A stretch of DNA of 64,000 bases from Pirellulaceae bacterium (GTDB taxonomy: Bacteria; Planctomycetota; Planctomycetia; Pirellulales; Pirellulaceae). Of this stretch, positions 36,518-43,608 are shown piece after piece (position 1 is the stretch's first letter; each line of letters opens with the position of its first letter). The stretch lies in assembly GCA_018402565.1 (NCBI GenBank), contig JAGYIQ010000003.1, forward strand, positions 1 through 64,000, read 5' to 3'. The notes under the pieces were generated by a model, which was given only the letters and a program-made list of their open reading frames with translations, had not been told where the DNA came from and searched no databases. The translations under genes were made by a program, and so were the position numbers.

Positions 36518-36641
36518 AGGACTTGTCAGTAATTAACTTACCGAATTGGAAATCAGCCGGAGTGCGTTAGCACCCGCTATTTACGGCAATTAGACGCTGA
36601 GCGTTTCGGGCAATTCGGTAACTAATTTGCGGACAAGTCCT
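36518..36641. mobile_element. Small inverted-repeat element (MITE-like) next to the IS
   Basis: 124 bp with ends AGGACTTGTCAGTAATTAAC and, on the other strand, AGGACTTGTCCGCAAATTAG; both continue to TTACCGAATTG. The ends resemble those of the outer insertion sequence (AGGAGCTGTCAG...TTACCGAAATTG), so it may be mobilised by the same transposase. No coding capacity. Confidence 0.75.
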
Positions 36642-36705
36642 TAGGATTGGGCCCCGTTATTTACGGCAGGCTCGTGACCGATGGCTCCTTAGGCGCTGGT
36701 GAGTC

Positions 36706-37425
36706 TCATCGCATGCGAGGCGAGGCGGCTTTTTTTTTCGCTGCGAATACGATCCACGGACTGACGGTGGTCCATTTTCGTAGGCCGAGAGCCCGCTCCA
36801 GCTGGGTGGCGATCGGTACAAGTGCCGAGTCGCTCATGCGGCCGAACGGCATCCAGCAAATTCCCTCTTCTCTCAAGATCTCAAAACCGAGCGCTGTAAT
36901 TTTTTGTTTCCACGGTAAGAAGCCCGCCGTGTATTGCTGCATGGTGCCGTTGATCTTTGACTTCAGGTTCATGATCGCTCGCCACGAGTGCTTGTTCTGA
37001 AACACTCCAACGAAAATCCCTCCGTCCTGGAGCACGCGATTCAGTTCGTTCACGAACCAGTCCTGCTCGACGAGCTCATGAACTTCGATCGCCAGCACCA
37101 ATTTTTGCGAGTCGGTTTCGCAGGGAAACGCTTGCGAGTCTATGTCCACCAAGACGCAGCGACTCGTAGGAATTCTCTGCTGACACACCGCCAGAGCCTC
37201 GGGATCGATTTCGGTGCAAGTCATTTGCCAGCCGCTATCAGCCAGCAGCTTGGACCATCTCCCCCCCTCGGCTCCAATTTCCAGTGCGGTGCTCGGCTCG
37301 CCGAGTTGCTCTTGGGCGAAGCGAATCATATCGCCCTCAATGGCGGAGATATACTGTCCCCAACGGCCTTCAGAAACGGCTTCCCAAAATAGGGAGGGAG
37401 CACCCATGGTGGCGGTGTCGTTCAT
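36706..37425 (-). CDS. Class I SAM-dependent methyltransferase
   Basis: 239 residues from ATG at 37425; an upstream open frame to 37575 looks non-coding. Rossmann methyltransferase motif I is TALEIGAEGGRWSKLLAD (ExGxxGG, slightly unusual), motif II MTCTEIDPEALAVC, and the post-II acidic strand CVLVDIDSQ; motif IV is LVLAIEVHELVEQDWF. The C-terminal part (FLPWKQKITALGFEI) fits Methyltransf_11/23-type enzymes acting on small molecules or lipids. The substrate cannot be told. It stands alone, next to an insertion-sequence cluster, and may be transferred DNA. Confidence 0.82.
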   Translation of the reverse strand: MNDTATMGAPSLFWEAVSEGRWGQYISAIEGDMIRFAQEQLGEPSTALEIGAEGGRWSKLLADSGWQMTCTEIDPEALAVCQQRIPTSRCVLVDIDSQAFPCETDSQKLVLAIEVHELVEQDWFVNELNRVLQDGGIFVGVFQNKHSWRAIMNLKSKINGTMQQYTAGFLPWKQKITALGFEILREEGICWMPFGRMSDSALVPIATQLERALGLRKWTTVSPWIVFAAKKKAASPRMR

Positions 37426-37616
37426 GTTGTGTTCTCGAATCAAGTTGGCGCCAAGCAACCGCTGCGACCGACTTCTAGGGTTCGGCAGCGAGTAAGCTTG
37501 GCGGATGAAACAGCAGAAAGCGAGGTAATGATGTGGTCGTTGCCAATTGCATTGTTGCCTGTAATCACGCTGCAATCACGGCTTTAGATGCGAGTAGTGG
37601 CGACCTTTGTCGATCG

Positions 37617-37780
37617 GTACGCGTTTACGTCCCGTCGGGTGTCGTGCAGCAAGTCGGGCTAACAGCTCGCGCGTCTGCGAGCAAAAGCAACTGGAGCACG
37701 CAACCAGCTTGCGTCCAGAACAATCCGACCAGCGCAGGCGCACCAGCCCCGAGATAGGACCAGCATCCGTGAACGGTTAC
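37617..37780 (+). mobile_element. Family 1 inverted-repeat element, copy C (left end decayed)
   Basis: The right end GTGAACGGTTAC is intact at 37769-37780. The left end has drifted (GGTACGCGTTTACG). Inner tracts match copy B: CGGGTGTCGTGCAGCAAG, GGCGCACCAGCCCCGAG. Confidence 0.75.
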
Positions 37781-37786
37781 GTCGAT

Positions 37787-38344
37787 CTAAATCAGCCAGC
37801 GACAGAATCGCGCGCAGCGTTCATTAGGTGAAAGTGCGAGACCCAGAACAGCATAGGGTCGCAGAGATTGCTTTGTTGAAAATTGGACCAGGGTGTCAGC
37901 AGGAGTCCCAATCAGTTCGTTTCCCAATTCCGGGAAATCATTCGCAATCTGAGCTGGGATCGGCTCGGATTGTGAAGCAGGCAATCCTTCGAGGCACCCA
38001 CAGCGACACTGCTTATCGGCCGCACAAATCGCCTTAGTCGCATCTTCAGCATAGCGGAGACGGCCTGATTCTGCGGCATCGCTCTGGTGGGCGCAACAGC
38101 ATTCGGCCTGCGGTGGGAGGGATTCACACTCGAGCGAATGCTGCGGGACCGAGCAGCAACTGCCGCCGCAATGCTCGTCCGACTGCCCCACACAATCCGA
38201 CGTCGAGATCGCTGGACAGGAGTCGCATCGACAGGGAGAGAACGAAAGATTCCGAGCGATCGGCGCACACGCCATCATCCCGACCAGGAGTATTCCCAGC
38301 AATTGTGAAAAGGATTGCGAACAGGAAAAATGACGGTCGGCCAC
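37787..38344 (-). CDS. Cys-rich exported or lipid-anchored hypothetical protein
   Basis: About 185 residues from GTG at 38344 (the frame also allows GTG at 38407). A hydrophobic stretch SQLLGILLVGMMACAPIA near the start looks like a signal segment, possibly with a lipoprotein-type Cys in MMACAP. Then about 18 Cys in the next 100 residues, in clusters such as CRCDSCPA, CGGSCCSVPQ, ECCCAHQS and CRCGC. No known family recognised; Cys and His clusters suggest metal binding. The reading frame is long relative to chance but lies in a repeat-rich area, so the call is moderate. Confidence 0.5.
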   Translation of the reverse strand: MADRHFSCSQSFSQLLGILLVGMMACAPIARNLSFSPCRCDSCPAISTSDCVGQSDEHCGGSCCSVPQHSLECESLPPQAECCCAHQSDAAESGRLRYAEDATKAICAADKQCRCGCLEGLPASQSEPIPAQIANDFPELGNELIGTPADTLVQFSTKQSLRPYAVLGLALSPNERCARFCRWLI

Positions 38345-38539
38345 AACTCGCTCTCGGTTAGTGAAGTTTCGACACCGTTTGGCTCCTCGGCGTGCGTATG
38401 ACCGCACACTTGCACAGCCTGCGCCTTGCCCACCACGTTAATTCGAGGCGAGGACCGCGTCCAGAGCGAAATCCTCGAATTCACCAGAGCCTGGCTGGCG
38501 GCTGATCTTGTTACTTGAGCCAATCTTGCCGCGAGTTGG

Positions 38540-38950
38540 CCCCGCTCGTAGTCCCGCCTTCAGGCAGAATGCACCACGAGAAAACCTCTCCTACAGAAAA
38601 AGGGGCCCCACCCGCAACCCAGCCAATGATCCCGGTCAACGTCTAGCCGGCCTCGCTCTAGTTCCGCCTTCAGGCGGAATGCGGCCATAGAAAAACCCCG
38701 CCGAAAGAAAAACGCCCACCAACGCAACCCAGCCAAATGATCCCGGTCAACGCCTAGCCGGCCCCGCTCGTAGTCCCGCCTTCAGGCGGAATGCGCCATA
38801 GAAAAACCCCGCCGAAAGAAAAAACGCCCACCAACGCAACCCAGCCAAATGATCCCGGTCAACGCCTAGCCGGCCCCGCTCGTAGTCCCGCCTTCAGGCG
38901 GAATGCGCCATAGAAAAACCCCGCCGAAAGAAAAAACCTCCCAGCGGTCT
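38540..38950. repeat. 112-bp tandem repeat, about 3.6 copies, each with a CCGCCTTCAGGCGG hairpin
   Basis: Copies start at 38540, 38651, 38762 and 38874. Each opens with CCCCGCTCGTAGTCCCGCC and TTCAGGCGGAATGCG; later in the unit are AGAAAAACCCCGCCGAAAG and CAAATGATCCCGGTCAACGC. Copies 3 and 4 are nearly identical; copy 1 is the most diverged. The short palindrome could fold as a hairpin in RNA or single-stranded DNA. Confidence 0.9.
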
Positions 38951-39165
38951 TCCGCACCAAAGGTGCAAAATGAGACAGCCCAGTGCAACGCCCTGGGTTT
39001 GCGACTGGAGCGGTCGAGCGCCACGCTCTTTTAGCCACTCAACCTCCAACGATACCGCAATCAATTAGGGCGATTGTCCCATGCCGGTCGAGAGTCCCCT
39101 CGAAAGTCACATTGCCAATAATTCGAGCAGGATCGTGCAAACAAACGAATGACAAGAAACCATTT

Positions 39166-39531
39166 GGTGCCACCCACCATTCTCTGCCCCATTCGGTGCC
39201 ACCCACCATCCACAATCGGTGCCACCCACCAATATAAGAAACCAATCGGTGCCACCCACCGTTCTCTACCGCGTCCCTGCCCCATTCGGTGCCACCCACC
39301 ATCCACAATCGGTGCCACCCACCAATATGAGAAACCAATCGGTGCCACCCACCGTTCTCTACCGCGTCCCTGCACCATTCGGTGCCATCCACCATCCACA
39401 ATCGGTGCCACCCACCGTTCTCTACCGCGTCCCTGCCCCGTTCGGTGGCACCCACCATCCCAAATCGGTGCCACCCACCGTTCTGTGCACCGTTCTGTGT
39501 CGGCTCGCTGCCCCATTTGGTGCCACTCACC
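39166..39531. repeat. Left array: 12 copies of core GGTGCCACCCACC
   Basis: Cores at 39166, 39195, 39218, 39248, 39288, 39311, 39341, 39381, 39403, 39444, 39467 and 39519; nine are exact and three have one change. Spacers cycle through three kinds (ATCCACAATC; AATATAAGAAACCAATC; GTTCTCTACCGCGTCCCTGC), giving a higher-order period of 93 bp (39195, 39288, 39381). Orientation is opposite to the array at 41821-42670. Confidence 0.92.
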
Positions 39532-39982
39532 TTATATAAGTAGGTCCATCCGGGAGGCTTGCTCGTCTGTATTCGGCATTTCTCCGAATCCAGGAGAAGG
39601 CAACGTTGGCGAACTTGGGGGATTCAATTTCGGGCCGGCTCGACTTGTGGTCGCTCGGTCGGCCACACAGGTCTGATCTCTCACGGCGACACTACTTGAT
39701 AAAATCCGAAAATTTTCCAGCTGTGACCTGATGTGTCACACCGTCCCCGGAAAATATTACCGAGGCGGTCAAACTTGCCTGACAGTGGTTCGCGCGGTCC
39801 GCTGTCCAGGCCAGCCTTGGTCGCTGTAGGCAATATGGGTTGCCAGCGTTGGCAATCAACTGCGGCATCCAGAACCTACGACTCCCCCATTCCGCTGCGG
39901 ATTGAAGGCATGGAGTCGTCTGGACGTCACTCGAAGTTTAGGTTGAATCGAGGTTTTGTTCGTTGATTTAAGGAAATGCATC
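39532..39982 (+). other. Leader region of the transposase-like gene
   Basis: About 450 bp with no gene. Less repetitive than its surroundings. Holds a TATATAAG at 39533 and AT-rich DNA near 39690-39720 that could be a promoter; no firm boxes. AAGGAA lies 8 bp before the chosen start codon. Confidence 0.4.
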
Positions 39983-41206
39983 ATGGGTCGAGGATTGAGA
40001 GAGGAAGTTTTCACGGCAACGGAAGTCTGTATTGTGTTCGTCACCCAACGCTGCGTGCGGACGCAATTTCTCACGGGAATTGACGAGAAGACTGGACGCG
40101 ATTACTCCCATCGGAAAGACTGGCTTGTGAAGCGGCTGGAGGCCTTGGCGTCAGTCACCGCTTGCGACGTGTTAGGGTTCGCAATCATGGACAATCACTT
40201 CCACGTGACCGTCCGCAATCGGCCCGACGTGGTGGCGACTTGGTCCGACGAGGAGGTGGCCATCCGCTGGCTCAAGATCTATCCCGGTCGCCGGATCGAG
40301 GAGGACCTGGGGTCGCCCACTCAGGCCGATGTCGACGCCCTGTTGGCAGACACCGAAAAAATGGCCGAGATTCGGCTGCGGCTCTCCGATATTTCCTGGT
40401 TTATGCGAGCGCTTTCTGAGCCGATCGCGCGGCGGGCCAACAAGGAGGACGGCTGCACCGGCCATTTTTGGGAGGGGCGTTTTAAACCGAAGCGGCTCCT
40501 GGACGGGATTGGGTTGCTGGCGTGCTTGATCTACATGGATTTGAACCCGTTCCGAGCGTTGCTGGCGCAGGTGGTCGAGGAGGCTCGGTACACGTCGGCT
40601 TACGCACGTCTGAAAGGGCAACAGGGGGACATGATCGATTCGGCGGCATTCGATTTGTGTGTCTTAAGCCCGGAGGAAGCGGGCGACTTTCACAAACATA
40701 AGACCATCGAACAACAGCGAGCGGAATTGGCGCAGCACGGTCGCGGTTTGCTGCGGTCGAGTGGCCGCAAGGTCCCGCGGGATGCTTGGTTGGCCCCGTT
40801 ACAGCTGGCGAAGGACGAGTTATCGTCGGATCCCCAGGTGCACCGGGACGGGCTGCGAGCCAGCGACCGGGGGTTCTTGCGGGTGGACTTGGATGCGTAC
40901 CTGAGCTTGCTGCGTTGCACGGCCAAGAGTCCCGATATGGATCAAACAGGTCGAGACACGGCGGCCGCGGAGAAAGTGCTGAGCGACTTGTCGCTGGACG
41001 GGGAGATGTGGCGTGACCTGATGGGCAACTACAGGCGGTACTTCGGCAGCAGCAGTTGCTCGGGCTCTGGCGAAGCGATGGCCGCCTACGCTCAGAAGGT
41101 CGGCAAGCGTTGGCACCGGGGCCAACGGTGGCAAAGAGCGAGTCAGAAGGCTGCTCGAGTCCCGAACCAGGCCGATAACACCGGTGTTGGCCAGGCAGAT
41201 AGCTGA
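39983..41206 (+). CDS. REP-associated (RAYT/IS200-like) HUH transposase family protein
   Basis: 407 residues from ATG at 39983 (AAGGAA upstream). The HUH metal motif is FAIMDNHFHVTVRNRPDVV (HFH), preceded by the family strand CIVFVTQRC, and followed by WSDEEVAIRW, SWFMRALSEPIARRANKEDG, GHFWEGRFKPKRLLDGIGLL and IYMDLNPFRALLA, the order seen in the large COG1943 transposase subfamily. In classic IS200/RAYT enzymes a Tyr stands in the region W-x-x-x-Y; here that place reads WEGRF, so the nucleophile may be another Tyr such as the one in LIYMDLNP. The C-terminal 150 residues are Arg/Gln-rich and variable. No IS ends flank it; instead two opposed repeat arrays do. In E. coli, RAYTs bind and cut REP hairpins, so these arrays are natural candidate substrates (inference). 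Confidence 0.88.
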   Translation: MGRGLREEVFTATEVCIVFVTQRCVRTQFLTGIDEKTGRDYSHRKDWLVKRLEALASVTACDVLGFAIMDNHFHVTVRNRPDVVATWSDEEVAIRWLKIYPGRRIEEDLGSPTQADVDALLADTEKMAEIRLRLSDISWFMRALSEPIARRANKEDGCTGHFWEGRFKPKRLLDGIGLLACLIYMDLNPFRALLAQVVEEARYTSAYARLKGQQGDMIDSAAFDLCVLSPEEAGDFHKHKTIEQQRAELAQHGRGLLRSSGRKVPRDAWLAPLQLAKDELSSDPQVHRDGLRASDRGFLRVDLDAYLSLLRCTAKSPDMDQTGRDTAAAEKVLSDLSLDGEMWRDLMGNYRRYFGSSSCSGSGEAMAAYAQKVGKRWHRGQRWQRASQKAARVPNQADNTGVGQADS

Positions 41207-41820
41207 GCCGGCCATAATCAGTGCGACGCTGTTTAGGAGGATTGCCGTTTCGACAAATTGCTGTCGAAGTTCGGCCGGGTAGTGTTTTGTCGCAGCCGTA
41301 GGGGCGTACGCTTGGAAGGATTGAGTTGTGCGCCGTGCTTGGGTGCGAGTTTTGCACTCAGGTCGTTTGCCTGGGGCGGTCAATAGGTAGTTAGTTTATG
41401 TAACGAGTATTGCTGGCCTGGAATGTTGGCCGCTGTTGGGATCTGGTACTTCTGGGCACGACGCTGCAACGGCAAGCAGGTGATATGACGATCTCTAGCT
41501 TAGATCTTGGGTAACATTTAGCTTTTTCGATTTAATAAAACTGTGGTTCAGGCCGATTTTCGGTGGGTGCTGTTGGATTTCCCTCACTGCCAGCAACGGC
41601 TGATTCAATACGCTGCAATTTTTGACAACGTCTACTGCCAAGTAAGATGTGTCGCTTTCTAGCCTGTCGGCCCCCCAGGTCAAACGGAATAAGGCCGATG
41701 AAGTCTGAAGAGGACTCTGGGATGAGACGCTAGCCAAGTGTGTTGCGTTTGAACGATGGGCTGGGGCACCTTTCGTGTGGAGGATAGCAGCAGCTGGACG
41801 CCGTTAAATCTGCGTATAGA
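41207..41820. other. Spacer between the transposase-like gene and the right array
   Basis: About 610 bp. Mixed composition with an AT-richer part at 41390-41560. Open frames here are short and without family resemblance. No gene supported. Confidence 0.45.
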
Positions 41821-42670
41821 ACATGGGTGACACCGATTGGGTAGCCAAAGAACATGGGTGGCACTGATTGGGCGGAGTGGCAAAGCCTCGGGACATCGCT
41901 GGAACAGATTGGTGGCATGAACTGGGAGCTGCTTGGCAGAGGGGGGCGGCGAGAAAGATGGGAGGCGCCTATTGGGGGCGGGGGGATAGGTGGGGAATAG
42001 GTGGGGGAATAGGTGGGTGGCACACATTGGGGCCGAGCGAGACAGGGAATGATGGGTGGCACCCATTAAAAGCGGAGCGGCGGTGGGACAGATGGGTGGC
42101 ACCAATTGGGAGCGAGGTGGCGATGGGATTGGTGGGTGGCACACATTGGAAGCGGAGCGGCGGTGGGATTGGTGGGTGGCACACATTGGAAGCGGAGCGG
42201 CGGGGGATTGGTGGGTGGCACACATTGGGGCCGGAGCGGCGGGGGATTGGTGGGTGGCACACACTGGGAGCGAGGTGGCGGTGGGATTGGTGGGTGGCAC
42301 CGTGTGGGAGTGGGGGAGCGGGGCGGGGGATACGTGGGTGGCACACATTGGAAGCGGCGGGGCGGGGGATTGGTGGGGGATTGGTGGGTGGCACCAATTG
42401 GGAGCGAGGTGGCGGTGGGATTGGTGGGTGGCACACATTGGGAGTGGGGCGGGGGGATAGGCGGTGGGATTGGTGGGTGGCACACATTGGAAGCGGCGGT
42501 GGGATTGGTGGGTGGCACACATTGGAAGCGGGGGGCGGGGGATTGGTGGGTGGCACGGTGTGGGAGTGGGGGGCGGGATTGGTGGGTGGCACCGTGTGGG
42601 AGTGGGGCGGGGATTGGTGGGTGGCACCGTGTGGGAGTGGGTGGGTGGGATTGGTGGGTGGCACCGTGTG
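41821..42670. repeat. Right array: about 19 copies of core GGTGGGTGGCAC
   Basis: From 41821 the core starts as ATGGGTGACACCGATTGGG and ATGGGTGGCACTGATTGGG; from about 42010 it becomes regular with a 39-40 bp step (42094, 42134, 42174, 42213, 42252, 42292). Units read GATTGGTGGGTGGCACACAT then TGGAAGCGGAGCGGCGGT. Toward 42660 the follow-up changes to CGTGTGGGAGTGGGG. The core with its flank, GGTGGGTGGCACCGATTGG, is the exact complement of the left array's core with flank. Very G-rich on the top strand. Confidence 0.92.
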
Positions 42671-42851
42671 GGGCTGGGCAGGGAGTCGTTGAAGGGTTTG
42701 TGCAATCGGGAGAATGGTTAGAATCGGTACTAACTTCGGGATCGTTGCACTTTTTCAACGATTGTCTCCAAAATCACTCAAACCGCGTCGTATAGTTTCC
42801 GCGTTCGGCACTGTTTGCCAAACCATCGTAGTTGCAGCGCAGTTGAGAGGG

Positions 42852-43247
42852 ATGCAAAAGCTTATGCCCAGCCACAAGAAACAAGACGTCGCCACAATGG
42901 ATGAGACCGGGCGTCGCAAGTTGAAGGATCGACGAAACGCTCCCGAAAGCAAGGCCAGCATGGAGCGCCGGCAAGGCGTGACTCGTCGTCGTCAAATCGA
43001 TCCAACGACCTGCGAGCGAGATTACTCGGAGGACGAGCTGGAGTTCATGCGGGCGGTCGATGAGTACAAGCGAAAAAACCGCCGCATGTTCCCAACCTGC
43101 AGCGAACTGCTCGAGGTTCTGCGGGACCTGGGCTACCAGAAAGTGGCTCAGGCGAGTGCGGAGGCAGCTGCCGAGCCAACCGCGACCACCACGGTCGCTC
43201 CATTGGCGGGGCTGACTACCGCAGATGACGCCTCCGTGTTGGTTTGA
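42852..43247 (+). CDS. Conserved planctomycete hypothetical protein
   Basis: 131 residues from ATG at 42852, directly after GAGAGGG; ATG at 42864 is possible and better spaced. A basic start ([21 protein letters not shown]) is followed by the strongly conserved-looking block [20 protein letters not shown] and [20 protein letters not shown], which I recognise from other planctomycetes as a hypothetical family with no assigned function. The tail is Ala/Thr-rich. The charged helix-turn-helix-like middle could bind nucleic acid (inference only). A hairpin follows 27 bp after the stop. Confidence 0.8.
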   Translation: MQKLMPSHKKQDVATMDETGRRKLKDRRNAPESKASMERRQGVTRRRQIDPTTCERDYSEDELEFMRAVDEYKRKNRRMFPTCSELLEVLRDLGYQKVAQASAEAAAEPTATTTVAPLAGLTTADDASVLV

Positions 43248-43273
43248 CCCGCACCGAGCTTCCAGGTTTGATA

Positions 43274-43305
43274 ACAACACGGGTCGAAGGAACGACCCGC
43301 GTTGT
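43274..43305 (+). terminator. Possible terminator hairpin after the conserved hypothetical
   Basis: ACAACACGGGTCG pairs with CGACCCGCGTTGT (12 of 13) around an AAGGAA loop. No T-run follows, so it may be Rho-assisted or only stabilise the 3' end. Confidence 0.5.
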
Positions 43306-43608
43306 ATTACCCTTTGCATTGGCGGCCGCAGCGTCTTTCCCCGAGATGCTCCCCAGCCGATTGTCCCGCGATGAGCATCTGCAGCGGGCGAAGTAGCGGC
43401 AGTGTTCGCACTTTGTTTTTATCGCCAAACCGTCTGTAAAGAGGGCGGCCGGCACGCCTTAAACAGTTGTTCGGCAGCAGGCTTTTTCGCCCGATTCACC
43501 ATTTTTCGCGAGCTGCCTGATACGGTTTAGGGTTCTCTTGGGTTATTCTAGGAAACTGGTGTCCAGCGACCTAGACCCGTTTCACTCCCAGACCCAGGAG
43601 CCCGATCG
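43306..43608 (+). other. Upstream region of the BNR/PDZ gene
   Basis: About 300 bp with no gene seen. AGGAG lies 13 bp before the ATG at 43609 and supports that start. No repeat detected. Confidence 0.4.

Noticed and set aside
38540..38950. CRISPR array in the 112-bp repeat
   Set aside because: The whole 112-bp unit repeats; there are no unique spacers.
39166..42670. CRISPR arrays
   Set aside because: Repeats are 13-19 bp with spacers that are themselves repeated and of uneven length; no cas genes nearby; the unit is direct within arrays and inverted between them.
41680..42795. Long ORFs of 230-340 residues on both strands across the right array
   Set aside because: They read only the 40-bp repeat (Gly-Gly-Trp-His or Pro-Pro-Thr-Asn strings) in all frames; no start signals or domains.
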